In this document: positions 47,113 to 58,171 of the stretch, piece by piece | Layout of the letters: each line of letters opens with the position of its first letter | How positions within the stretch are numbered: position 1 is the stretch's first letter | Source: Paraphysoderma sedebokerense | Taxonomy: Eukaryota; Blastocladiomycota; Physodermatomycetes; Physodermatales; Physodermataceae | DNA length: 64,000 nt | Assembly: GCA_025602915.1 (NCBI GenBank) | Contig: JAHLJZ010000043.1 | Span: 62,001 to 126,000 of the forward strand | Direction: 5' to 3' | Program-made: the position numbers and the translations under genes | Notes under the pieces: model-generated | What the model was told of the DNA's origin: nothing | The model's input: the letters and a program-made list of their open reading frames with translations, nothing else | Database searches by the model: none

Positions 47113-47613
47113 ATGCCAAGAGTATCGACTAGGCGAATGCTTATAAAAACGATAAATGACCTATGTGTCAAGTTCCTGATACGCAATCTCATTAGTAAAC
47201 GTGCGATTTATAAGTTACTACCGCTTTGCAAACCTAATGAAATTAAAGACATTTTAATGGTCTTTTGTGGTCTACCACCTAGAACGAAAAGTATTAAGGT
47301 TTTCGCCCTACTACAATTGTATAAACAGAAGCATCCCGTCTTGCCCTTGCTACCACGCATATCTTCCAACTATATCCGCAACTTAGTATTATCCCAAGGA
47401 TTTCGCATGCATCATCACCCCACATACCGAATTCTTTATCGTTCCCTGGGGGTTATCCTGTCGACACGCTACCTGTACGAACGTATATCAGTCCAGAAAG
47501 CACCCGAAAGAGTGGAATGGCTATTGGAGCAAGTGGATGATAAGCGATTTAAACAGGAAGCTCGTATGTATCGGAATAATAGGCTGAGTAATGACAGATG
47601 TGAAGGTAGATAA
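47113..47613 (+). CDS. Transposon-borne ORF, transposase N-terminal-like
   Basis: 166 residues, basic, intronless, lying wholly inside the inverted repeats. The C-terminal third, STRYLYERISVQKAPERVEW followed by VDDKRFKQEARM, resembles the conserved block preceding the DDE core of Harbinger-type transposases. That resemblance is from memory and is modest. No DDE triad is present, so the ORF stops before the catalytic part. It may be a truncated transposase or a DNA-binding remnant. Confidence 0.45.
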   Translation: MPRVSTRRMLIKTINDLCVKFLIRNLISKRAIYKLLPLCKPNEIKDILMVFCGLPPRTKSIKVFALLQLYKQKHPVLPLLPRISSNYIRNLVLSQGFRMHHHPTYRILYRSLGVILSTRYLYERISVQKAPERVEWLLEQVDDKRFKQEARMYRNNRLSNDRCEGR

Positions 47614-47758
47614 TAAAGTGGGTGTAGGGGTGCTATTGTTTGTTTGCGACTTCTGCGCGTTACTGCACTCCCGAGGTGCAGTAAGATGCAGGAGATGCAA
47701 GTGCAGAAGCAAAAGATTTCTGGCCAATCACGACGCGTAATTTTTTCATGCAAAATTT

Positions 47759-47802
47759 TTTCTGCCTCACTTGCACGCGTCACTTTTAATTCTGAAACCC
47801 CC
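47759..47802 (-). repeat. Right terminal inverted repeat
   Basis: Reverse-complement partner of 46864-46907. Contains ACGCGT at 47775-47780, with a second copy just inside at 47733-47738. Confidence 0.9.
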
Positions 47803-48250
47803 TAACGTATAAAATTCGGACGCAGGAATCACTCACAAATCTCCAAGTTCGCCACTGTTCGCCATGTCTTTAAAAATCAAAAACGAATGCCAAACTACTC
47901 AAATTTTCAGAATTAAGTGCCCTCTACGCAAGTTGTATGGCATAACCTTAAATACTTGAACAGCTCTTCATGTGTCAGCTATCAACCGAACAAGCCATCT
48001 CTGAGAATGAAATGGCATATGTTATTGTTGAGTTCTTCGGGGGTCTTATGCAGAATTTAAGGCGATATCGGAGAAGGAATTTATAGTAATGCGGCACGGC
48101 ACAGATTATTTACTTGTAGTCTACTTTATTAAATTGGGCTATTTCAAATATTCTATAGTACTACATAATTGTAAATCAACTATCCTAAAGAACCTTTAAA
48201 TATTCAACAACAGATTAACCATAATATTTACAACTCAGGCAGCACCAAAA
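47803..48250. other. 3' flank of SHO1, no supported gene
   Basis: AT-rich sequence between the transposon and the SHO1 stop. Nothing assignable. Confidence 0.5.
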
Positions 48251-49227
48251 TTAAAGAAGTTGGAGATAGTTGGATGGAGCAATTCCAGTAGATCCATCCG
48301 CCTTCTTGCAGTACCACCATTTGTTTCCTTCAGGGTTCTGCCATAAAGAAGCAAAAAGATATTTAGAAAAAATATTCGACTTTATATGACCACAGAATTA
48401 ACACTTACGGCCACGTCCAAAAGGTCATCTTTTTTGAAGGAGAGTTCCTGAGGGTCCGATGGATTGGCAGCGTAATCGAAAAGAGCCTTTGCTTTGTGGT
48501 TGTATTGTAAAGGAGCTTGTGAAACAGGAGGCTGTTGAGACATTTCGATAGGAACAGCGGCGGGTACAAGACCAATTGAGGAATTTACATCAACAGGGTT
48601 GGAAATCGGTACTTTGGATGGAACAGCTCCGCCAGACGATGGTCCCCACTTCTCAACAGATGAGTGCACAAATGAACCGGGAGCAGAACCCAACACAACG
48701 ATCCAAGCCATCTAAAGGGAATAAGTCAGAAGAGTCAGAAGACTAGAGAGTGAAATGTGTGAACGACTTACAAAGGGGATAAGGATCAAAATGCACCCAG
48801 CAAGCAGAGCCTGCAAAGAGGAGACCATGGCACCGCCACTGAGCGTGTTAGCGGATATTGCAGCTGAGCTATCAGCAGCCGATTGAGCAACGGATGTAAT
48901 GATCACTGCATTATAGACCATAAAACTCTGAATGGTTTGCTTGTAGTGTTCAAATGTGCCGGCAGCTTTCAAGTAAAAAAATGCGCCGATGAAGACCGGT
49001 AAAAATACAGCTTCGAACCAAACGAGGCCATAGGTAAATTTTTGAGCAGTGAGAGCACAGGTAGCGCTGAAGAAAACGATCCACCCGACCTAATGACATG
49101 ATAAAAAAAAAGTGAGCTTGAGGTTTCAGGGGAAAATGAATTGGCGCAGACATGAACTTACGATTGCGGAGGCAAAGGTGGCAAGGTAGAAGAGGTTGCC
49201 GGTGACGTTAGAGATGGTGAGGGACAT
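48251..49227 (-). CDS. SHO1: SHO1 osmosensor (4 TM helices plus SH3)
   Basis: Plasma-membrane adaptor that brings Pbs2 to the HOG osmotic-stress pathway. Four exons (about 49227-49162, 49089-48772, 48711-48409, 48337-48251) give 257 residues. Four hydrophobic segments are visible (VTGNLFYLATFASAI, FEAVFLPVFIGAFFYL and others). A Pro/Ser linker leads to the SH3 domain: HKAKALFDYAANPSDPQELS, FKKDDLLDVA, then WWYCKKADGSTGIAPSNYL at the very end, as in all SHO1 proteins. The start at 49227 gives MSLTISNVTGNL. The open frame continues upstream without a better ATG, so a slightly longer N-terminus is possible. Confidence 0.92.
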
Positions 49228-49844
49228 GATGAGCGAGGGGAGGATGCAGGCAGAGATGAAAAAGGAGATGTAAGGGAGGGCGAGTTTTTGTAGAGGGCGG
49301 GAAGGAGCGGGCAGCGGCCGTTTTTCTATTTCCGGCAACGAGTCCGGGTCGCCTCAGCCAATGGAAACAGATGCTGTCGCTGCGCATTCATTTGATTGCA
49401 CACCGATTGTGGGGGGACAAAGGGATGTTGTGTATCCTGAGAAAGTGGGAATGGGGGCAATAGACACACCTCATGAATGCAGCGATGATGGAATGGTGGA
49501 TGCATGTCGGCGGGTGGGTGACGGAGAGATGGTGTGCAATTGCATGTAATATACAACCAGTATATAGAATATATAATATATAATAATTAACAATTCCCTC
49601 TGGGCTGCCACTCTTCCTCCTCCTCCCAAAGGCAACAATCACACGGCCCGACCGGACTCGTCGGATTGAGCGTCTACTCTCAAATTAGCAACTCTCCTCG
49701 GAAACCCACAATCAGAGGAACATGATCACTCCCTCCCAACCTCTCATCTCAACTATCCTGCACTAATCACTCAGAATCGCTCCCTTCAAACCTTACCGTC
49801 CTGCAGCTTTCCATTCTCACCTCCTCTCCCTCCACCCCCAAGCA
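49228..49844. promoter_or_regulatory. Divergent promoter, SHO1 / zinc-finger gene
   Basis: 617 bases between two divergent starts. The right half (about 49600-49840) is C/T-rich like the leader at 9465-9836, and an AT-rich patch lies at about 49548-49590. No specific factor site can be argued. Confidence 0.45.
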
Positions 49845-50838
49845 ATGCCCACCTACAATGGTTTTGCCCCAGAATACCAGAATGGTCACCACAATTACTC
49901 TTACAATAATACTATATACACACCAATTACTCCGATAACACCAAATACTCCTAGCCCAAAGTTTGCCATGTCAGTCGATAAAAAACACATGCATAATTAC
50001 ATCGACTCCGTCAGCTCATTCCCTCCCAACCAGACTTCCCACAGGAGTCACAGTCCACCTGGACTCTCACCACCCTCTGAATCTTATAAGGTAGCTGCTA
50101 CCAGCACTTTACCGCCACCTTCTTCTCCTTCCTTCAATAGCTCTCATAATCGACGAACCATATTTCCTTCGACCCAGCATGAACACTCGCAATTTCCCGC
50201 CAACCTGCAACCTCTATCCCCCGTTCAATCTCGGCAACCCCAGACTTACAAAGTGAATGAAGAAAATGCTCAAGGAACCCTAGCTTTAGGTCAAATGATG
50301 TACAGTTATGAGTTCAACCAGCGTCAGCCTGTTAGTCCTCCAGAAGATTTGCCGGCGGATATTGGATTCAAAATCACAACTGCACAGAACGCAGAACAAA
50401 GAATAGAGTGTCCACACTGTGAAAAGGTAAATGTTATATATTACCACCATTGTCTTTGTGCAGAAAAATGGAAACCAGTACAAAACCCCAAGTGCACTAA
50501 GTTCCCTCAGCTGCATTGTGGATGAATGATTTCGATTTCGAACAGAGAATTAACGTTATGATTTCATGACCATCATTTAGACATTCGCACAGAAAGGTAA
50601 AAGTTATACTAAACATCTTGCGATACATGACGAAAACTGGGACAATGTGCTGAATGTGAGTGGAAAGTTGACGCACGCCGAGGTAAGTACTTCAATATTT
50701 TCATTACTACTGTCAACTCCTAACCGTAATCTCCAAAAATGGTATCTGTCATCTATTTAGACCGTCCAAATGCTTCAAGCTGGATATAATCTGTTAAAGC
50801 TGAAGTATCCTGATTTGCAAATTCCGAACTATACATAG
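49845..50838 (+). CDS. C2H2-type single zinc-finger protein, 253 residues
   Basis: Three exons (49845-50426, 50581-50682, 50761-50838). The N-terminal two thirds are Ser/Pro/Thr/Asn-rich with no fold visible (TPITPITPNTPSP). An ordered C-terminal part holds one C2H2-like finger assembled across intron 1: ECPHCEKTF, then KSYTKHLAIHDENW, spacing C-x2-C-x13-H-x3-H. A helix follows (ETVQMLQAGYNLLKLKYPDL). A single finger near the C-terminus of a disordered protein suggests a fungal regulator, but I do not recognise an orthologue. Confidence 0.65.
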
Positions 50839-51154
50839 CCTGAACTTAAATTAACCACTTGCACAGTCCTATTGTCGTTTCTTTATATCTTGAAATTGAA
50901 GTATATAGAAAACACCTGTTGATTATCAGATACCCTCCTATTAATTTATATTTGTAACTTTGAACAAAATTTTGTCTGTAGTGATGAATTCCAATGCAAA
51001 TGTGTATAATAATCCCGCAGGGATTAAGAATAAATTATCAGAACGATAGTTCATTTGTTGAGCGATTACATATTATATTCCTGAAATTCTAAATTACATT
51101 CTATTCATCTCTTTACACGATCACACAATATACAAAAAAATGGCATGGATCCCA

Positions 51155-53001
51155 CTAATTTTGGTGCTTTTTCATACGGTCTCGCCATTCGGTGAGGGTT
51201 ATCTTTCCTGTCATTACGGCTTCGTCGTAGTGCGGTTTCGAACAAATGTTGTACCTCGTTCCTTTATCATTATGATTGATAATGTGAAAATCGCGTAGCA
51301 CCACTGTATTGGACGATCCGTATATGAGTGATATCCTAGGTTCATATGTTCTCGTGAGGTCGAAATCACTCAGATGAAAACGAAACAAATTGAAAACCTA
51401 CCAGTTATCTGAATACCAATCCTTTATCTCTATTGGAAAAAAGGTACCAAAGATTTCGTAATGTTTTCTGCTTACGAATGCTTGCGTCAATATCCTGCCA
51501 TTCTGGCGACGATCATACGGTCCTATAACCCCTAACCCATCCATATCTTCTAATTTCTGCACCATTTTAGATGTCCAACCAGACCCGATTAAACTTAAAT
51601 CATCGTTGACTTGGAAAAAGTAGTTACATCCGGCGTTATAAGCGATACTGAATAATCCGTTCCAAATAAAAGTAACCCAACCGTGCGAATATGGAAAGCG
51701 AATGTAACGAACCGAGAGAGTGATGTGACTTGGGATCATTTGATTAATGTAGGAACGGATCTCAGATAAATGCGATTCGTTATCGAAGTATTTATCACCC
51801 TCGTCGAAACCAATATATATAATGTAGGAGAACATTTCAGACTCAGACGGAGTGACGGTTTCGAAGAATGATGGGAGAAAATATTCTATAGGTGCGGTTT
51901 CTTTCCAGGAGGATAAACTACTATGAGAAAGTGTGGGCATTAAAATCGCAATTTGTTTTTTCGCAAGGATCGAAATCGGTGACGATTCTTGGTCGCGCTG
52001 AAGGTGTCCAAGGTTTTCATTGAACTTTGCATACATTATGTCTTCTCGCAACCGGATGTTGCAGAAGAATTGTAGTGTTGACGATTCCGTATTCGTTCGT
52101 TCAAGTCCTTCCGGTTCGTGTAGACCCCACGAAAAAAAGTGATCCATTTGCGTGATATGGCGTCGAACATCATCGTCACATTGATATCGACGCAAACATT
52201 TTAAGGTATCCGTGACTAGTGTTTTGAATTGCACTCCCGTTGTGCGAAAACCGACAACATCCAGATGCGCGAATGAAACATATGTTGTCTTATTTTTCAC
52301 CATTGTCTGTTGCAAATTACCGTAATAAGCTCCTGCTGTTCTTATGTCCGTAAAAATCGATTTCCAAGAGTCCATCTTGAAATGATTTTGCGGTGAGACA
52401 TACGCAATTAGGTCGTGCAGCCGAGACTCCCTTTCGAAAGCTATCAACAGCAATTCGAGCATCTTACTCTCTATAAACTTTCCTGATAATGATACGTCAT
52501 TCCTCATATCACGAGGTCCCACCAATAGATTCTCAAATCCATCTTTATAATCCACGTTTTCCCATAACCTTATTTCGTCGACATGATGAGGATGCATTCC
52601 GAATCCGTAGACAATTAACGTTGGCGTAAACGACGAATCTGTATGAAAATTATGAATAGACTGAACAAATATATTGTTAGACAATACTTCAGAGAGATTT
52701 TAGAGAATTATCGATTTCGTACCCCAACAAGTTCTCGTAGATACACAATATCCTCGGCACCTGCAAATGTCATCAACACCCCGTTATGATTTGAGGAATC
52801 CGCTGTATTCGTTGTCCCGGATATAACTTTAGTATCTGTTAATTCTTTTAACTTCTCTGTACTTGATGACGTCCCAATGTTTCCATCGTCCATTTCGGGT
52901 CCATGAGTAGGACCAAAGTAGAGGAAGGTTAACAAAACGACTATAGCTGTCGTGAGAAATCGGATGCGGTAAATTCTTCTTAGTATAGTCGGAAATCGCA
53001 T
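51155..53001 (-). CDS. Type II membrane glycosyltransferase-like protein
   Basis: Predicted 583 residues in three exons (53001-52723, 52660-51402, 51368-51155). A short basic cytosolic N-terminus and one membrane helix (FLTTAIVVLLTFLYFG) give a Golgi type II topology. The lumenal part has YIIYIGFDEGDKYFD and, further on, NYFFQVNDDLSLIGSGW, where NDD is a plausible DxD-like metal site, then GVIGPYDRRQNGRI and KDWYSDNW. This layout is that of GT-A fold transferases, but the exact family is not clear to me. The last junction needs a 33-nt intron, and without it the frame meets TAG. Either the intron is real or the allele ends early. Confidence 0.65.
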
Positions 53002-53625
53002 GCCTGTGATGTATAAATTGCACTGTTCCTGTATACTGTGTGCCGACGTCGATATTGGGTATATTGCGAATTTGGGAGCTACATTCTACGTTGAATATAT
53101 GCATAGGAGACCGGAACGTGGCTGGGGGAAGGGAGTCAGGGGCCATCCGAGACCCGAGTCAATTTATGCTCTTTGTTGTGAAATGGTATTATATGCCGTA
53201 TCATTGCAATCTATTTTGCTCTTTTCAATTTCTGCTCTCTTTCTCCAATTTTAGCATGTTGTTGTTTCCCTTGTTTCTGTGCCATTTTGTAATAAAGTGA
53301 TCTCCTGTGTTGCCATCATCGCAGACTCCACCTGTGAAAACGCGAAGTGGAGCAGAGTACAAAATTCCAAATGCCATCTTGACTGGATTGAGTGCCAAAC
53401 GGGAAGGATGAAGATAGCAACAAACAGATAAAAGGGTATGACCGATAAGCCAAAGAGAAAGTTTTCAGCGTTCCATACTATCTTGGTAAACTTTGTTAGT
53501 TCGGCTTTAGCTCCATAATGAAATTCTCCGGGTTATTGAGCTTATGAGTTCGAATGGATGAGAAAAGAAGACGTTGATGAGTAATAATAATTAACTGTCC
53601 AGAAGAGTCAGAAGAGTCTATAATT

Positions 53626-54588
53626 TTATTGCTGTCGGGACGATAATGTTAGCCAAGCGGAATATGCAATGTTCTAAAAGTGCAATGTGATTTTTCAATG
53701 AATAAATGACGGCTACTTACAATTTCATGGCTGTCGGGTTGCCACTCTTTCTCAAAAATTGTCATCGTTTTCCCCGATGCCTTCTTGAATATTTTGATCC
53801 CGATATAAGAGTCACAAAATTTGTTATCAAAAAGTGCAAATCGCTGATAACAACAAACAATTACTGTGCTCTCCGGTCGGAGAGTTTGAAAGAAAATCAC
53901 CGAATACTTAGCACATAGTTCATACAAAAAAAAGCGACAGGATTGTGTCATTCCCGTTATTCGCCTAGTGGGAACAATGCATCCCGAAATAAAGAGATGA
54001 ATGGGATCGCGGCGGAAACTCTTACAACGGAGTCTTGAGTTGTAACTCTTTTTTGCTAGGCCGCTCACTTATTCGTATCACACGGTTAATTCGACTCACT
54101 GTATCAGGACTTTTATTTCTCAATTTGATAAAGCGGCGCAGGAAAAGTCTTTCGAAGAAGATGATGATTGAGGATGAGGGAAAGTAGATGTTCTGGAGGG
54201 CGGCGCAGAGCGTGTATCCTAGACCGTACTATCAGAATAAAACCCATTTGTGCAAAGAAGGAGGTCGACAGGGACAGAGACAACAACAAAATGAGGAAAG
54301 AGGACAAAAGGTTGATTTGAGCAAATTGTGACAAGTTTGGCGGCAAATGGATGTCAGCAGCACTCACACGGGGACGGCCGATTGGTATGCACATGCTATG
54401 CCGATCGGTATCGAGTCTGGAAAGTGTCTGGAATGCTCTGGCAAACTTCCCGCATTTTTACCACAGTCCCAATTATTGTTGACAACCGCCTTGAATGATC
54501 TTTTTTGAATTATACTAATCTCCAGCCTAGCTCTCCTTGGGTGACGGGACTCCTTAACTCCTCCGTCTCCGTGCAACCCCGTTACCAT
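53626..54588 (-). CDS. Putative multi-exon orphan protein
   Basis: Not recognised. Five short open segments joined by good donors (GTGAGT twice, GTATGA, GTAAGT) and T-rich acceptors stay in one phase throughout: MVTGLHGDGGV...SAVP, YGLGYTLCAALQNIYFP..., ANNGNDTILSLFF, RFALFDNKFCDSYIGIKIF... and NIAYSAWLTLSSRQQ. The total is about 187 residues. Phase agreement at four junctions is the main evidence. There is no domain, signal peptide or homologue I can name. The third exon is small and could be spurious. Confidence 0.35.
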
Positions 54589-54668
54589 TCACAACGGGAA
54601 TGTAATCCTGCGAATATATAGCGATTTAAATTCATCCTACGGCGCCAAATAGTACCACAGGTCAAAAA

Positions 54669-56666
54669 ATGTCTGAACTGATTCAAGAGAAAGGCTTTGA
54701 ATTCTGCGATGTCAGAGAACCGATCAAACTAATTGTATCCGGTACCATCCCTTCGTGGGTCCATGGTACGAAGAACGATACACACCTCTTTATCATGATT
54801 AACATATGTTGACCGCAATTTATATGTAGGTGTTTTATATAGAATTGGCCCTGCAAAATTTCATATCTCAGACGTGCAGGGACGTCAGAATGGAATAGAC
54901 ATTGATCATTGGTTTGATGGACTAAGGTATTACTGGACATTTTCAAAAGATTTCTGCCACCGAGAGACATATTCACCTACATTTCTGGCAATTATATTTC
55001 AGCTCCGTTCATAGATTTGAAATTAATGAAAAAGGAGAAGTCTGGTACAGGTGAGTGGATATGCAACTCCGTTTGGATGATGTATTTTGACATGTTTCTG
55101 CAACACAGAAATCGAGAAACATCTATTGAAATAGAAAAATGGATTCAAACAAAAGGAACACTTCCTACGTTGTTCGGTTGGCTACACATGTTTGATGTGA
55201 TCTGCTCTGGCTGCAAATTCTAATTATCTATTCTATCCGTCAGGTCAACGCGATCCTTGCAAATCAATTTTTCTAAAGTTCATGTCAATTTATGAAGGCA
55301 CCGTCGATTTGATAAAAGGAACAAATTCAAAACCGTGAGAGATATTTTAAGTTTAATCTTGGAGTGTACGTCGATTTACTAATGTTTGTATAGTGTCGCA
55401 ATCAATGTTACGGTCACTCCCAATATGAAATTCGGAAGAGATCTTGATGAAAATCAGAGAGAAAATGAACACATCAAAACCTTAACAGCGAAAACTGATT
55501 TTTTCACTATTCAACATTTGGATCCAGTAACTCTGGAGCCCATCCAAGATCATTTCAAATCTTACGAAAATTATTGCGAACTGAACAGCGATATCCGGGG
55601 ACTGCTTTCTGCGGCTCATCATCAATACGACTACAAAACCGGTGACTATTATAATTTCACCTTAGAAGCTGGCTTAGGCTTCAAATATAATGTGTTCGTC
55701 ATCAACGACAAATATTTAAAAGGAAAAGTATTATGCTCAATTGATCATCCTGTCATGTCTTACGCTCATTCTTTTTCGATGACTGAAAAGTATTTAATCC
55801 TCATAATTCAACCATACTACGCCAGAATGGCTGGCTTGTCAATCCTTTGGAATGGAAATATTACCGATTCCTTTGAATGGGACGAAAATCATCCAACATT
55901 GTTCCATGTTATTGATCGCTCTAATGGGAAGTTGATAGTCACTTATCGCAGTCTTGAACCTTTATTCTTCTTTCATACATGTAATAGCTGGGATTCTAAT
56001 AACGGAGATGAAATAACCCTTGATGTTTGTGGGTATTCCAATCCCGCTATTATCGATAGCTTATTTATTTCAAAGATGAAATCGACTGTGAATACCTTAG
56101 GTGATAATGATCTTCCCCAAATTCGACGATACAGTTTAAACGGCATTCAAAGTCACTTTGCGTTAAATCCTGATGTCAATCCAGTTGCAACATACACGGC
56201 ATGTTCCGAGTATGGATTAGAACTTCCTAGATTCAACCCTCTATATACTGGTTTACCTTACCAGTATATTTACTCAATCATTAATTGCAATACTTTCATC
56301 AAAACGAATAATCCTACCCGTTCTATCTTAAACTCTATCGCAAAGACAGACCTTAACACTGGGGACTACGTTGTTTGGAGTGAAAAGAACTGCTTCCCTT
56401 CAGAGCCTATTTTTCTGCCCAATCCTAATATCAAGGAAGGAGAAAAAAGATTCGAAGATGATGGGGTCGTATTAAGTGTGGTTTTAGATGCCAGAGCCGC
56501 AGAAGAGGGGAAGGCGGAGAACGTCATAAGTTTTCTACTAATCCTCGACGGGAAGACTTTCACAGAAATTGCAAGAGCCGACCTGCCGCCTGGTGTGTGG
56601 GCTCCATTCGGGTTTCATGGAAGTTTTGCTGGGTCCGAAAAAAGAGAGTTGGATGCTTTTAATTAA
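54669..56666 (+). CDS. Carotenoid cleavage oxygenase (CCO/RPE65 family)
   Basis: Iron(II) enzyme that splits carotenoids or related conjugated double bonds. Six exons (about 54669-54765, 54830-54926, 55003-55050, 55109-55176, 55244-55334, 55394-56666) give 557 residues. The N-terminus shows GTIPSWVHGVLYRIGPAKF, DHWFDGL and SVHRFEI, the family opening. Candidate iron-binding histidines sit in SAAHHQYDYKTGD, SYAHSFSMTEKYLI, FFFHTCNSWD and the terminal WAPFGFHGSF. There is no targeting peptide, so it is probably cytosolic. Related fungal enzymes make retinal or apocarotenoid signals, but no carotenoid-synthesis gene is present here. Substrate cannot be inferred. Confidence 0.92.
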
Positions 56667-57260
56667 TGGGATGGGTAGTTGAGAACGGACATGTAATTGC
56701 TTCGATTATTAAGTATTCCACTAGGCTTTATTTCTGTGTAATGCTCAATCTATCAACTTATTTCAACGGGTTTATTCTATGACTGTATATCCAATCTACC
56801 ATTCAAAATCATACTGATTGTATTAGATTCTACTTTTTTTGCCTAAAATGGACATATACTTCATTTTTTTGCAAAAAGTGATCTCTTTAGAAATCCTAAG
56901 TGGATTACTTCACGTCTGCTAAATCGCGCTATAGTTTTGAACAGTGAACTGCAAAAATGAATGCTGAGATTCAAGTAAAGCTACGAATTAGTATGGAAGT
57001 TGATACTGTCTGAGCTGTTGGTTACCTTTTTCGGTAAAGTTCAGCGCCATTCTCCTCTGGAAGGCCGTTACCGAATTTATCATTGTTACTATATATGGAC
57101 AATACAACTTGTATCATCAACAGAAATGGAAACCAGTGACATAGAATTTCTATTTCTGGTAGCCATTCCTTCGTCTTCCTTTCAGTTTGAATTTTCGATA
57201 TATATAACAGACGCCGACAAACGATATTGACGTTCCTCCTCGATCGTAAACGTCTTCAAG
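56667..57260. other. Intergenic, no supported gene
   Basis: About 590 bases, AT-rich. A 76-codon frame at 57000-57230 has no features. It likely holds the CCO 3' UTR and the promoter of the next gene. Confidence 0.5.
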
Positions 57261-57824
57261 ATGGCTCCACAACCTCCCCAAGTATTAGACATTACAACCA
57301 AAGAATCTGGAGTAGAGGACTTTGCATCTTATTGCTACAAATTCTATCAAGATGGCCAATCTGATAAGCCTAAATTACAGTTTGATAACGACTATACATT
57401 CCCGATTAACCACACTTCAACTGTTACCAGTACTATTTACAACGCTTATCGTCATGAACGAGTGGTCATTTGCGAGAGGTTAATCGCGAAGCTAAATTTG
57501 GATGATGACCTTAAATCTAAACTTGATAAATTATTTGAACGAGAATTTCCTTACGTTGCTGGCGATAAAATGCATTCTTCCAAGTCCGGCTTTTTATTCT
57601 TTTTTGTCGACAAGAACAGAAAGAGACTATATCAAGTGCGATTCTCGGGGAAAATCTTTGAAGATGGCAAAGGAAAATTTCAGGTTGCATGTCATGTAAC
57701 CTCTCATTACCTACCCTGGACTGATGCAGAGAGCACTTCCGAGTTAGATAGAACGCAGCTTCTTGATGCATTCCTCTCAAGCTTCACTCAATTGAATATC
57801 GGCCCAACTGAGACTAAAGGATAG
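57261..57824 (+). CDS. Intronless orphan, 187 residues
   Basis: Not recognised. A soluble, mixed alpha/beta-looking protein starting MAPQPPQVLDITTKESGVED with no signal peptide or membrane helix. Blocks that look ordered are DFASYCYKFYQDGQS, SGFLFFFVDKNRKRLYQVRF and FQVACHVTSHYLPWTD. Good start context (AAGATGG) and no sign of an intron. Function cannot be proposed. Confidence 0.65.
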   Translation: MAPQPPQVLDITTKESGVEDFASYCYKFYQDGQSDKPKLQFDNDYTFPINHTSTVTSTIYNAYRHERVVICERLIAKLNLDDDLKSKLDKLFEREFPYVAGDKMHSSKSGFLFFFVDKNRKRLYQVRFSGKIFEDGKGKFQVACHVTSHYLPWTDAESTSELDRTQLLDAFLSSFTQLNIGPTETKG

Positions 57825-58171
57825 TATTGCGATTGCACAACATAATTTGTAGTTTCCTCAGGGTCATTGGCACTACATGAATTATTTGTACTTTCTTGTT
57901 TTGCAGTGATTGCAAGCTTTTTCTGTGAGAATCAATAAATTAATTATTATTAATTACAGTCACAATTACCCATATTTTTCACAATTGCGAAGTGATTGAG
58001 TCTGTCATAGTGCTTCTGGACACGTAGTGCCCTGTACTATAATTTGAAAGTCCAACAGGGCTGGTAGTGAATATTTAGCTTTTATATTGTATTCCTAATA
58101 AGTTCGCTTATATACAGTAGGCATGTCCTAGACTCTAGGTACTATTAATTTGTAATACTTTATACAAGACT
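57825..58171. other. Convergent 3' flanks, no supported gene
   Basis: Short AT-rich region between two converging genes. Nothing assignable. Confidence 0.5.

Larger units (their letters stand above)
46864..47802. mobile_element. DNA transposon, 939 bp, PIF/Harbinger-like non-autonomous element
   Basis: Bounded by 44-bp terminal inverted repeats (46864-46907 and 47759-47802) with one mismatch, beginning GGGGGTTTCAGAATTAAAAG. Weaker inverted similarity continues inward for another ~40 bases. No clean target-site duplication is visible: ACA on the left, TAA on the right. A TAA/TTA duplication with one side mutated would fit Harbinger. The only long frame inside encodes what looks like the region in front of a transposase catalytic core, so the element probably cannot move itself. 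Confidence 0.8.
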
